Below the pieces are notes generated by a model. That model saw nothing but the letters and a program-made list of their open reading frames with translations, did no database searches and was not told the DNA's origin. From Paracraurococcus lichenis (GTDB taxonomy: Bacteria; Pseudomonadota; Alphaproteobacteria; Acetobacterales; Acetobacteraceae): a DNA stretch of 64,000 nucleotides. Positions 16,853-24,859 of this stretch are shown in pieces; the stretch's first letter is position 1, and every line of letters begins with the position of its first letter. Position numbers and translations under genes: made by a program. The stretch lies in NCBI RefSeq assembly GCF_030657435.1, contig NZ_JAUTWS010000005.1, positions 1 through 64,000 of the forward strand, read 5' to 3'.

Positions 16853-18618
16853 TCCGCTGCCAGCATGACCGGGGCCGCCATGGCCGGCTGCGCCGACCAG
16901 AGCTGCCGATAGGCCAGGCAGCCGCGGAGCAGCTCGGCATGCGTGCCGAAGCCGGCGATGCGGCCGCGGTCCAGCACCAGGATCGCGTCCATCCCCTGCA
17001 CGGCGGCGAGGCGGTGGCTGACCAGCACCAGGGTGCGGCCCGCGGCGGCGACGTCCAGGTTCCGCTGGATCTCCGCCTCGGTCTCCATGTCGAGGGCGCT
17101 GGTCGCCTCATCGAAGACGAGGATCGGCGGCCGGCGCAGCAGGGCGCGGGCGATGGCCAGGCGCTGGCGCTGCCCGCCCGAGAGGTTCACCGCCCCTTCC
17201 TCCAGCAGGCTGTCATAGCCATCGGGCATGCGACGGATGAAGCCGTCGGCACCGGCCTGCCCGGCGGCGTCCTGGATGTCGTCGAAGGAGGCGCCGGGCT
17301 CGGCGACGGCCAGGTTCTCCCGCACCGTGCCGCGGAACAGGAAGCTCTCCTGCGGCACCACGCCGATGGCCCGGCGGAGATGCGCGCGGTCGAGGTCGGC
17401 GAGGTCGTGGCCGTCCACCAGGATGCGCCCGGCGGTCGGCGCCAGCAGCCCCTGCGCCAGGCGGATCAGCGTGCTCTTGCCCGAGCCGCTGCGGCCGACG
17501 ATGCCGAGCGTGCTGCCGGCCGGGATCTCGAGGTCGATGGCCTCGAGCGCCGTGGCGGTGCTGCCCTCATAGGCGAAGGCGACGCCCTCGAAGCGGAGCC
17601 CGCCGCGCAGCACAGGGCGCAGGCCGCGGCCGCCGGCGGCCTCGGGCGCGGCCTCCATGACGCGGGCGAGCTGCCGGGCGGCCGTCGCCGCCTCCTGCCA
17701 GCTCTTGATGAGCGAGATGAAGTACATCAGCGGCCCGGTGGCGCGCCCGGAGAGCATCTGGAAGGCGACGAGCTGGCCGATGGTCAGCGACCCCGCGAAG
17801 ACGAGCTGCGCGCCGGTGAAGATGACCGCGACCGCCATCAGCCGCTCCAGCGCCTGGGTCAGCGTGCGCGCCCTGGTGCCGAGCCATTGCAGGTCCCGCG
17901 CCCGGTCGAGCGCGGTCGCCGTCGCCGCCTCCCAGCGCGCCTGGCGGTTCGCCTCGAGGCCGAGGGCCTTGACCGTGGCGATGCCGTGCAGCGTCTCGAC
18001 CAGCAGCGCTTGGCGCTCCCCCTGCGCGGCGTAGTTGGCGTCCATCCGCCGGCGGAAGGGGCCGGAGAGGCCGGCACTGACCAGCGCGATCAGCCCGGAA
18101 AAAGCGAGCACCACGGCCGTCAGCGCCGGGCTGAAGGAGAGCAGCAGGGGCAGCAGCACCAGCAGCGCCGCAAGCTCGGTGAAGGAGAAGAACAGGCCCT
18201 GCGTCAGGAAGCCGCGCACGGCCTGGTCCTGCTGCAGGTCGCGCACCAGCGCGCCGGCCTGGTGGCGGACGAAGAAGGGCAGCGGCAGGGAGAGGGCGTG
18301 GCGGAAGACCCGCGCGGCGGTGGCGACGTCGATCTTCGGGTTGGCGTGCAGCAGCAGCGTGTCGTGCACCAGGCCGATGGCGGCATCGAAGCCGATCGCC
18401 AGCACCACGCCGATGGTCAGCACCAGCAGCGTCGATTCCGCGTGGTGGACCACGACCTTGTCCAGCACCGCCCCGAAGAAGAGCGGCGTGACCATCCCCA
18501 GCACATGCAGCAACAGCGCGGAGAGATAGGCCTCCGCGAAGAGCCGCCGGTGCTGGAGGAGGTCGGGGAGGAAGGAGCGGAGGCCGAAGCCCCGCCCGGC
18601 GCCTTGCGGCTGGCCCAT
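16849..18618 (-). CDS. Type I secretion ABC transporter (permease-ATPase)
   Basis: A 589-residue half-transporter that would export a protein across both membranes with the adaptor gene next to it. The start at ATG 18618 is chosen for the AAGGTGA site upstream; the open frame extends 33 codons further into an AT-rich promoter region. The membrane domain fills about residues 20-310. ATPase motifs follow: Walker A 'GRSGSGKSTL' (~375), signature 'NLSGGQRQRLAIA' (~475), Walker B 'ILVFDEATSALD' (~500) and 'VSHRLA' (~530). There is no N-terminal C39 peptidase or C39-like domain. No RTX substrate gene is adjacent. Confidence 0.92.
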   Translation of the reverse strand: MGQPQGAGRGFGLRSFLPDLLQHRRLFAEAYLSALLLHVLGMVTPLFFGAVLDKVVVHHAESTLLVLTIGVVLAIGFDAAIGLVHDTLLLHANPKIDVATAARVFRHALSLPLPFFVRHQAGALVRDLQQDQAVRGFLTQGLFFSFTELAALLVLLPLLLSFSPALTAVVLAFSGLIALVSAGLSGPFRRRMDANYAAQGERQALLVETLHGIATVKALGLEANRQARWEAATATALDRARDLQWLGTRARTLTQALERLMAVAVIFTGAQLVFAGSLTIGQLVAFQMLSGRATGPLMYFISLIKSWQEAATAARQLARVMEAAPEAAGGRGLRPVLRGGLRFEGVAFAYEGSTATALEAIDLEIPAGSTLGIVGRSGSGKSTLIRLAQGLLAPTAGRILVDGHDLADLDRAHLRRAIGVVPQESFLFRGTVRENLAVAEPGASFDDIQDAAGQAGADGFIRRMPDGYDSLLEEGAVNLSGGQRQRLAIARALLRRPPILVFDEATSALDMETEAEIQRNLDVAAAGRTLVLVSHRLAAVQGMDAILVLDRGRIAGFGTHAELLRGCLAYRQLWSAQPAMAAPVMLAAE

Positions 18619-18774
18619 TGTGATCACCTTCGGGATGAGGGCAGCCGAGGCCCAAAAATCACGAAGATTTGTATACAATATTTCAGGGCTGTCAATCGTC
18701 GATTGCGCGCACGCCACCCCTGCTCATGTCCTCGGCGAAGGGTCCATACCGACCGCCGGGCGATCCGGCACCGC
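18619..18774. promoter_or_regulatory. AT-rich leader with TTGTATACAA palindrome upstream of the secretion genes
   Basis: This 156-bp gap contains a local AT-rich patch. TTGTATACAA (18669-18678) is a perfect 10-bp palindrome of the kind bound by GntR-type repressors. On the minus strand TTGACA lies upstream of TATACA but with a spacing of only 14, so a sigma-70 promoter is possible though not ideal. The sequence TTTGTATNCAATA is shared with the region upstream of the mannose-1-phosphate guanylyltransferase gene. Confidence 0.45.
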
Positions 18775-20388
18775 TCAGCCCTCCAGGTCGTGCAGCGTCC
18801 GGAAGGCGCGCCAGAGCACCCGCGGGTCGAAGCGGCCCTGATGCACCGGCGGCGGCACGCGCCCCGCCCCGAACAGTGCCTGCACCGCGGTCCAGGCCGA
18901 GCGGACCGAGTACTCGACCGTGAAGACCACGTCCTCCGGCAACTCGCAGAACTGGCCGAGGAAGGCGAAATTCGCCGCGCCCTCCGGCCGCACCGCCGGC
19001 CGGTCGCCGGGGCCGCGGCAAAGGAACTGGCTGGTGATGAAGGGCATCAGGCAGGGAATGCAGGTGGTCGTCGCCAGGATCCGCTCGGCTGCCTCCCCGC
19101 CCAGGCCGAGCTGGGCCAGCACCTCCTGCATGATCTCGCGGCCGGTGCAGGCAAGCATCGGCTTCGCCACGGCATCGCCCGGCCGGTCCACCTTCAGGCC
19201 ATAGCCCCAGAGGACCTGCACCTCCTCCGGCTGGTCCGCGAAATGCGGCTGGTGCGGCAGGACGATGGAGAGCAGCCAGCCGGACTCCGCGAAGGTGATC
19301 AGGCCGCCTTCGCCCGGCACGTTGCCGGTGAAGTCGCGCACCATGCGGAACAGCGCGGGATCGCGCAGCGTGGCGGTGAAGGACACCCAGCGCGAGTCCG
19401 GGACATGCCGGTCGAAGACCACCGGCCGGCCGAATTCCGGCCGCCCATCGGCGATGCGTTCCCACAGGCGCCAGGCCGCGCCCTCCGTCCGCTCGCGCGG
19501 CGCCGGCGCATGGTCGGTGTCCCCGAAGCTTGAGGCATCGGTCATCGAACCGAGGGTGACGAGGACGCGGTCCTCCGCGCCCACCTCGATCCGGCGGGGT
19601 CCGCCGGGCCCTTCGCAAAGGATCGCGGCGATGCGCCTTGCCTGGCCCGCCTCGGCGAATTCCAGGTCGGTCACGCGCGTGCGGTGCTCGACGCGCACGC
19701 CCCGCTCGGCGAGCCAGGCCTGCAGCGGCCGCACCAGCGAGTCGTACTGGTTGTAGCGGGTGCGCAGGATGCCCTCGAGCCGGCTGAAGCCGCCGATCAG
19801 GTGCATGAAGCGCAGCAGGTAGCGGCGGAATTCCACGGCGGAGTGCCAGGGCTGGAAGGCGAAGGTGGTGCACCACATCAGCCAGAAATTCGTCTCGAAG
19901 AAGCTGGCCTCGAAGTGGTCGGCGATGCTGCTGCGGCCGAGCATGCCCTCGGGCTCCAGCCCCAGCCGCTCCAGCGTCAGGATGTGCCGCTCCGCGAGCC
20001 CGAAGGCCGGCGTGTCGAGCCGCCGCCCGGCCCGCACCAGCCGGGCCTTGGACTGGCTGCGGATCACCCGGTTCCAGGCGAGGATCTCCTCCGTCACCGT
20101 CCGGTCGCGGGCGAGCGTCGGGATGGAGGAAAACAGGTCGAAGGTGCAGCGGAACTCGGCCTCCAGCATGCGGCCGCCGCGGATGACATAGCCTCGCTCC
20201 GGGTCGCCGGCGCCGTCCAGGCTGCCGCCGAGGCGATCCTCCGCCTCCAGGATTGTGATGACATGGCCGGGGACATCCGCCTCCCGGATCATGAAGGCGG
20301 CCGCGGCGAGGGAGGCGATGCCGCCCCTCACGCAATAGGCCCGGATGCCGCCGTGATCCGGCCTGCGGCCGTGGTGAAGACCCTGCAT
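18775..20388 (-). CDS. ohyA: Oleate hydratase (FAD-dependent; myosin-cross-reactive-antigen family)
   Basis: A 537-residue flavoenzyme that adds water across the cis-9 double bond of unsaturated fatty acids, giving 10-hydroxy acids. The start at ATG 20388 follows a GGAGACC site and gives a normal length. The N-terminal FAD fold is 'RGGIASLAAAAFMI' with 'ILEAEDRLGGSLDG'. 'GYVIRGGRMLEAEF' carries the catalytic Glu (about residue 73). 'FWLMWCTTFAFQPWHSA' and 'YNQYDSLVRPL' are family signatures. Such enzymes protect cells from toxic free fatty acids. No obvious regulator gene adjoins it. Confidence 0.93.
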   Translation of the reverse strand: MQGLHHGRRPDHGGIRAYCVRGGIASLAAAAFMIREADVPGHVITILEAEDRLGGSLDGAGDPERGYVIRGGRMLEAEFRCTFDLFSSIPTLARDRTVTEEILAWNRVIRSQSKARLVRAGRRLDTPAFGLAERHILTLERLGLEPEGMLGRSSIADHFEASFFETNFWLMWCTTFAFQPWHSAVEFRRYLLRFMHLIGGFSRLEGILRTRYNQYDSLVRPLQAWLAERGVRVEHRTRVTDLEFAEAGQARRIAAILCEGPGGPRRIEVGAEDRVLVTLGSMTDASSFGDTDHAPAPRERTEGAAWRLWERIADGRPEFGRPVVFDRHVPDSRWVSFTATLRDPALFRMVRDFTGNVPGEGGLITFAESGWLLSIVLPHQPHFADQPEEVQVLWGYGLKVDRPGDAVAKPMLACTGREIMQEVLAQLGLGGEAAERILATTTCIPCLMPFITSQFLCRGPGDRPAVRPEGAANFAFLGQFCELPEDVVFTVEYSVRSAWTAVQALFGAGRVPPPVHQGRFDPRVLWRAFRTLHDLEG

Positions 20389-20486
20389 CGCGCGGTCTCC
20401 TGCACAGTTGGCCCCGGGATGCGAGCGCAGCACACGCCGGCCGTGCAAGGCGAAACCAGCCGCGTCGCGGCAATGCGAAGCGCGCC

Positions 20487-20759
20487 TCAGCAGTGGCGCT
20501 TCGGCAGTTCCTCCAATTGCCGCTTCACCTGCCTGTCCTTCTCCGTCAGCGGCGGCGGCTCGGCCGGGGCGACGCCTTCCGGCACGGCATCGCCGGGGTC
20601 GCGGTCGGGCCGGGCCTCGATGCCGCGGGCATCGTCGCCGACCTCGCTGCCGGGGCCGGGGATGCCCTCCGGCACCGCATCGCCCGGGTCGTGGTAGCCG
20701 GGGTCGCTCGGGTCGTGGGTCGGCTCGTCGGGCTCGCGGGTGCGGGGCGGCTGGGCCAT
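20487..20759 (-). CDS. Small disordered hypothetical protein with DPGDAVPEG repeats
   Basis: A 90-residue Pro/Asp/Glu-rich, very hydrophilic protein. An AGGAGG site six bases before the ATG at 20759 supports a real gene. The segment DPGDAVPEG occurs twice, about 30 residues apart, separated by acidic linkers. The C-terminus is basic and helical ('LTEKDRQVKRQLEELPKRHC'). No domain was recognised; it looks like one of the short, intrinsically disordered stress- or stationary-phase proteins of alphaproteobacteria, which is only inference. Divergent from the enolase-superfamily gene. Confidence 0.65.
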   Translation of the reverse strand: MAQPPRTREPDEPTHDPSDPGYHDPGDAVPEGIPGPGSEVGDDARGIEARPDRDPGDAVPEGVAPAEPPPLTEKDRQVKRQLEELPKRHC

Positions 20760-20872
20760 GGCGTCCTCCTGCCTGTCGGGACCTGACGCACGGCGGCGGC
20801 GCGTGGTTGCCGGCGCGCGGTTGCCGGGGCGGCGGGCGGGCGGCACCATCCGGCCGAGCCGGAGGAACGCCC

Positions 20873-21964
20873 ATGCTGCCCAGCCTGACCATCCAGGAGG
20901 TCGCGGTGCGCGCGGTCGACGCGCCGCTCGACCCGCCGCTGCGCAACAGCCTGAACGTGATCCCGCGCGCCCCGCTGGTGATCGCGGAGGTCCGGACGCG
21001 GGAGGGCGTGGCGGGCCATGCCTATGTCTTCCCCTATACGCCCGTGGCGCTCGGCGCGACCGCGGCGCTGGTGCGGAACATCGGTGCCGGCCTCGCCGGC
21101 CGGGCCCTGGCGCCGGCGACGCTCTGGGCGGAGCTGCACAATTCCTTCCGTATCCTGGGCACGGAGGGGCTGGTGCAGATCGCCCTCTCCTGCCTCGACA
21201 TGGCGATGTGGGACGCGCTGGGGCGGGCGGCCGGCCAGCCGCTCTGCCGGCTGCTCGGGGCGGAGCCCCGCGCGGTGCCGATCTATGCCTCGCTGCGCGG
21301 CTGGGGCGCGGCGATGCTGGCCGAGGAGGCCGGGCAGGCCGTGGCCGCGCTCGGCGCGGGGGCGGTGAAGTTCAAGCTCGGGCAGCCGCGGCTGGAGGAC
21401 GACCTGGACACGGTCCGTGCCGTGCGCGAGGCGGTCGGCCCGGGCGTGGACATCCTGGTGGACTACAACCAGGGCCTCACCCGGCCGGAGGCGGAGCGGC
21501 GCGGCCTCGCCCTCGAGGCGCTCGATGTGCGCTGGCTGGAGGAGCCGCTGCCGGTGGACGACGATGCCGGCCTCGCCGCGTTGCGCGGGGCGCTGCGGCT
21601 GCCGGTGCAGGGCGGGGAGAACTGGTGGGCGCCGAAGGGCATGGCCCGGGCGCTGGCGGCCGGGGCGGTCGATCTCTGCATGCCGGATGCGATGAAGATC
21701 GGCGGCGTGACGGGCTGGCAACAGGCGGCGGCGCTCGCCGCGGCGCACCGCGTGCCGATGTCCTCCCACATCTTCGTCGAGGCCAGCGCGCAGCTCCTGC
21801 CCGCGACGCCGACCGCGCATCTGCTGGAGCACCTCGACGTGGCCGGGCCGCTACTGCGCAACCCGCTCGAGGTGCGGGACGGGATGGGGCTGGTGCCGGA
21901 GCGGCCGGGTCTCGGCCTTCACTGGGAGGATGCGGCGCTGGCCCGCTGGGCCGCCGATGTCTAA
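20873..21964 (+). CDS. Mandelate racemase / muconate lactonizing enzyme family protein
   Basis: A 363-residue member of the enolase superfamily. The GGAGGA site lies just before the ATG. The barrel shows 'AVKFKLGQ' (KxK, about residues 165-167), the three metal ligands Asp in 'VDYNQGL' (~196), Glu in 'WLEEPLP' (~223) and Glu in 'QGGENWW' (~249), and a His in 'MSSHIFVEA' (~298). These residues abstract an alpha-proton from a carboxylate. 'GTEGLVQIALSCLDMAMWDA' is typical of the N-terminal capping part. The substrate cannot be read from the sequence. Its TAA stop lies inside repeat copy 2. Confidence 0.9.
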   Translation: MLPSLTIQEVAVRAVDAPLDPPLRNSLNVIPRAPLVIAEVRTREGVAGHAYVFPYTPVALGATAALVRNIGAGLAGRALAPATLWAELHNSFRILGTEGLVQIALSCLDMAMWDALGRAAGQPLCRLLGAEPRAVPIYASLRGWGAAMLAEEAGQAVAALGAGAVKFKLGQPRLEDDLDTVRAVREAVGPGVDILVDYNQGLTRPEAERRGLALEALDVRWLEEPLPVDDDAGLAALRGALRLPVQGGENWWAPKGMARALAAGAVDLCMPDAMKIGGVTGWQQAAALAAAHRVPMSSHIFVEASAQLLPATPTAHLLEHLDVAGPLLRNPLEVRDGMGLVPERPGLGLHWEDAALARWAADV

Positions 21965-22067
21965 GCAGACTTTCGCGTGTTGGGCCACACTTCGTGCGGC
22001 CCAACCCTTTGCAGCGAAAGCCTGCTTAGGGCTTTATTGCAGCGCAAATCCGAAGGGGTTTGCTTAG
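21961..22067 (-). repeat. Hairpin-rich intergenic repeat, copy 2
   Basis: The left part is a large cruciform: CTAAGCAGACTTTCGC pairs with GCGAAAGCCTGCTTAG (one mismatch) around GTTGGGCC/GGCCCAAC. The right end has GGGGTTTGCTTAG. Read on the minus strand, the block order equals copy 1. The element itself supplies the stop codon of the enolase-superfamily gene, and it probably serves as that gene's 3' end structure. Confidence 0.8.
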
Positions 22068-22476
22068 GGCATCCTCACGCCGACCGCGCAGCGAGAGGAT
22101 GCTCCAGGCGTCTGATACGCCGGGCCGATCTACGCCCCGGGCGTTTCCACCCTGCGGCGATCTGCTCCAGGCGCGCCCTTCCCCTCCTGCTCGCCCTGCC
22201 ATGGCTCGCCGCCTGGACCGGCTAGCTTGGCTCCGTCCGGCTGCCCGGCGGCCCCACCCGGGGCAGCATGACCCATGACGAGGCCGTGGCCCGCGCAACG
22301 GCCTGATCACGCTGGATCGCCTGCCGGCCGGGGACCGCGCCCGCCGCCGAGCGGCCCTGGACCGTGCTGCCGCCGTCGTTACCATGCGCGCCGGAGCGGA
22401 GCGCCGCAGGGCCGAACGGCCCGACGACGAAACTCCGCCCGCCAGTCGATTGTCCAGAGCCGGGGGACCGAGGCCG
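22068..22476. other. Intergenic region, no gene supported
   Basis: About 400 bp between the repeat and the dehydrogenase gene. No frame has a family match or a good start. It should contain the promoter of the downstream gene; no clear -35/-10 pair was found. Confidence 0.4.
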
Positions 22477-23397
22477 ATGCGTGCACTCTTCGTGGATGCC
22501 AATGACTCGCTGGCCGCGGTCACCGAGCGGCTGCTGCGCCCCGACGACCCGGAGGTGGGGATCAACCTCGACGCCGAAATCAGCCCGGCCGACCTGCCGA
22601 GGCTGCTCGCGGGCCACGAGATCGCCATCGACGACCACACCGCCTTCCCGACCGAGATCGTGAAGCAGTGCCCGTCGCTGAAGCACGTCGTCTTCCTCGG
22701 CACCGGCGCGCGCAGCTACATGAACCCGGAGGAGCTGGCCGAACAATGCGGCGTCCAGGTCCACATCATCAAAGGCTATGGCGACACCGCCGTCGCGGAG
22801 ATGGCCTTCTCCTTGCTGTGGGACGCGGCGCGCCAGGTCGCCATGATGGATGCGGCCATCCGCGCCGGGGACTGGCCACGCGTGGTCGGCATGCAGCTCA
22901 CCGGCAAGACCATCGGCCTGATCGGCACGGGCGGGATCGGGGCGGAGATGGCCCGCCTCTGCGCCGGCATCGGCATGAAGGTGCTGGCCTGGAACCGGTC
23001 GCCCAAATCCTTGCCCGGCGTCGAGTTCGTGCCGCTGGAGCGGCTGCTGGCCGAGAGCGACGCGGTCTCGCTGCACCTGCTGCTGAACGACGAGACGCGC
23101 GGCTTCCTCTCCCGCGAGCGGATCGCGCGGATGAAGAAGGGCGCCATCCTGGTGAACACCGCCCGCGGCGCCGTGGTGGACGAGGCGGCGATGTGCGACG
23201 CGCTGGAGAGCGGGCATCTGGGCCACGCCGCGCTCGACGTCTTCGTTGAGGAGCCGCTGCCCGTTGGCCATCGGCTCAAGGGCATCCGCAACGCGACGCT
23301 GACCTCCCACGCCGCCTTCCGGACCCCGGAGGCGAGCGACAACCTGATCGGCGCCGCGCTGGACCATTGCCGGCGGATCGTGAAAGAGGGCAAGTAG
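22477..23397 (+). CDS. D-isomer-specific 2-hydroxyacid dehydrogenase
   Basis: A 306-residue NAD(P)-dependent dehydrogenase that interconverts 2-keto acids and D-2-hydroxy acids. The nucleotide-binding motif 'IGLIGTGGIGAEMARL' is near residue 148. The catalytic triad is visible: Arg in 'VNTARGAVVDE' (~229), Glu in 'LDVFVEEPLP' (~258) and His in 'LTSHAAFRTPEAS' (~277). The N-terminal catalytic half is shorter than in phosphoglycerate dehydrogenase and there is no ACT domain, so serine synthesis is unlikely. The exact substrate is unknown. A tRNA-Leu gene follows 12 bp later. Confidence 0.92.
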   Translation: MRALFVDANDSLAAVTERLLRPDDPEVGINLDAEISPADLPRLLAGHEIAIDDHTAFPTEIVKQCPSLKHVVFLGTGARSYMNPEELAEQCGVQVHIIKGYGDTAVAEMAFSLLWDAARQVAMMDAAIRAGDWPRVVGMQLTGKTIGLIGTGGIGAEMARLCAGIGMKVLAWNRSPKSLPGVEFVPLERLLAESDAVSLHLLLNDETRGFLSRERIARMKKGAILVNTARGAVVDEAAMCDALESGHLGHAALDVFVEEPLPVGHRLKGIRNATLTSHAAFRTPEASDNLIGAALDHCRRIVKEGK

Positions 23398-23409
23398 CGC
23401 GGCCGGCAC

Positions 23410-23493
23410 GCCCGCCTGGCGGAATGGTAGACGCAGCGGACTTAAAATCCGCAGTCCCTCGGGGATGTGGGGGTTCGAGTCCCCCGGCGGGCA
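23410..23493 (+). tRNA. tRNA-Leu (anticodon TAA)
   Basis: A class II tRNA of about 84 nt without encoded CCA. The acceptor stem is GCCCGCC/GGCGGGC. The anticodon stem-loop is GCGGA-CTTAAAA-TCCGC, giving anticodon TAA. There is a long variable arm and the T-arm GGGGGTTCGAGTCCCCC. It decodes TTA, a very rare codon in such GC-rich DNA. Confidence 0.95.
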
Positions 23494-24024
23494 CTCTCCT
23501 CCCGGAAAGGGAGCATGTCTCGGCAGATCGAGGCTCGCCGAGCCAATGCGACTGACGGCAACGCCTCCGGGTTCGTATGCCGATTGGTAGTATTCGCGGG
23601 CCGAGATTCAGTGTTCGTGCGATTCGTGCCGAAGGTCCCGGCGCCATGCCGGTATGCCGCGCCCGGATCCCGGACGATGGGTTGGCATATACGGGCGCAT
23701 GTCGGCTGCGCTGCAATGGCCGGTCTTCTCGCTCTGCGCTGCAGCGGGGAGACGCCGCGGCCGGCCTCGCGCATCTGCTCGATGCTCTGGACGACGCATC
23801 CCTGGACGGCGCCCGGGACAGTGTTCCGGATCCTTCAGCATGGGAAAGAATTGCTCGAAGCCGCGTTCCGGGACCGCGCCCCAGAACATCCTCGAGTTCT
23901 GGAAGACGTCCAACGCGAAGGTCCTGCGCGCCAGCAGACCTCCGCACGGCCCCGGTCGGCCGTTCTGGCTTCGAACACGAGCACCCGCCATGATCCGGGT
24001 CGATCGAGAGACGATCCAGCCAAC
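23494..24024. other. Intergenic region between tRNA-Leu and repeat copy 3
   Basis: About 530 bp without a supported gene. Base composition is lower in GC than the neighbouring genes. Several short frames exist on both strands but have no start signals or recognisable similarity. Confidence 0.4.
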
Positions 24025-24147
24025 CTAAGGCAGGCTATCGCGGATTGGGCCATCGTTCGAAAAGATCCCAGGGCGGCCCGATTCCATGAGACGGAAGCCT
24101 GCTGAAGATCTTCTTGCGGCGGAAGCCCAAGGGGTTTGCTGAGACCC
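24025..24147 (-). repeat. Hairpin-rich intergenic repeat, copy 3 (degenerate)
   Basis: It starts with CTAAGGCAGGCTATCGC, has GGATTGGGCCATCG and GAAGCCTGCTGAAG in the middle, and ends with CCCAAGGGGTTTGCTGAG. The blocks match copy 2 in order and orientation, but the stems have several mismatches. It lies just downstream of tRNA-Gly(CCC). Confidence 0.65.
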
Positions 24148-24156
24148 TTTGAAGGC

Positions 24157-24231
24157 TGGAGCGGGCGATGGGAATCGAACCCACGACATTCAGCTTGGGA
24201 AGCTGACGTTCTACCTCTGAACTACGCCCGC
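24157..24231 (-). tRNA. tRNA-Gly (anticodon CCC)
   Basis: A 75-nt cloverleaf on the minus strand with acceptor stem GCGGGCG/CGCCCGC, anticodon stem-loop TCAGC-TTCCCAA-GCTGA, T-arm GTGGGTTCGATTCCCAT and an encoded TCCA end. Decodes GGG. Confidence 0.95.
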
Positions 24232-24466
24232 CTATCCCATTAGCTTAGCGGGACAGGCCGATGGCGGCAAGCCAGTGGCGGGACCGGCATGGTGGATTGG
24301 CCGGTCTCCGGGCCGCCGCGACCCCGATCGGGCCCTCACCCGGGGCGGCCATAATCAAGGTGTAGCGCCGATCCCCGCCTTGCCGGGGCGGCCTGCGTCG
24401 AGACCCTATAAGCAACCTGCCGCCTGACCGAGCGCCTTGCTGTCTCGCCGGATGAGACGCGAGTGT

Positions 24467-24845
24467 CTGGTCATGAGGATCATCCTATCCGAGTCGGCCA
24501 TCGCTGACCTCCGCCGCGAGGGTGGCAAGGCACAGGACTTGTGCGACATCGCGGTGCGCGGGCTGGTGCTGCGCCTTCTCCCCTCCGGCCGGGCGAGGTG
24601 GTTCGTCAGGGCGTGGGAATGGCTGGCGGTGTGGCAGGCAGCGAAGCGCGAGTCGCCCAAGCTGCGGGCGTTCATGCGCCTGCTGCTGCTGACCGCCACC
24701 CGCGTGTCCGAGACCGCCGACATCGCCGTGCATGCCGCCAGCGCCGTCGGAAGAGGATCGGCCGGGACGCCCGAGCCTGGCCGCTCACCCGCTCGGCCGC
24801 CTTCCTCCTGGGAGCAGGCAAAGGCCGAGCAGGCGCACGGACAGG
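24467..24845 (+). pseudogene. Degraded tyrosine-recombinase (phage integrase) remnant
   Basis: One frame reads 'LSESAIADLRREGGKAQDL' then 'GLVLRLLPSGRARWFVR', like the N-terminal arm of P4-type integrases (DUF4102-like). It jumps directly to 'KLRAFMRLLLLTATRVSETA', which resembles the start of the catalytic domain (FVRLLLLTGxRRSE). The central core-binding part is missing. A neighbouring frame then carries 'RDARAWPLTRSAAFLL', suggesting a frameshift. The catalytic Arg-His-Tyr set is not complete. It lies 230 bp from tRNA-Gly, a common integration target, so it may be a relic of an old insertion. Confidence 0.45.
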
Positions 24846-24859
24846 CCGGGGATGCCCGA

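Noticed and set aside
18640..18717. Longer N-terminus of the secretion ABC transporter
   Set aside because: The additional 33 codons run through the AT-rich promoter region; the ATG at 18618 has a good AAGGTGA site.
16939..19533. 864-codon plus-strand frame opposite the secretion ABC gene and oleate hydratase
   Set aside because: Crosses an AT-rich promoter gap and two well-supported genes; no recognisable domain.
23608..23991. Minus-strand frame of 127 codons between tRNA-Leu and tRNA-Gly
   Set aside because: Composition and codon bias do not look coding, and no start signal is present.
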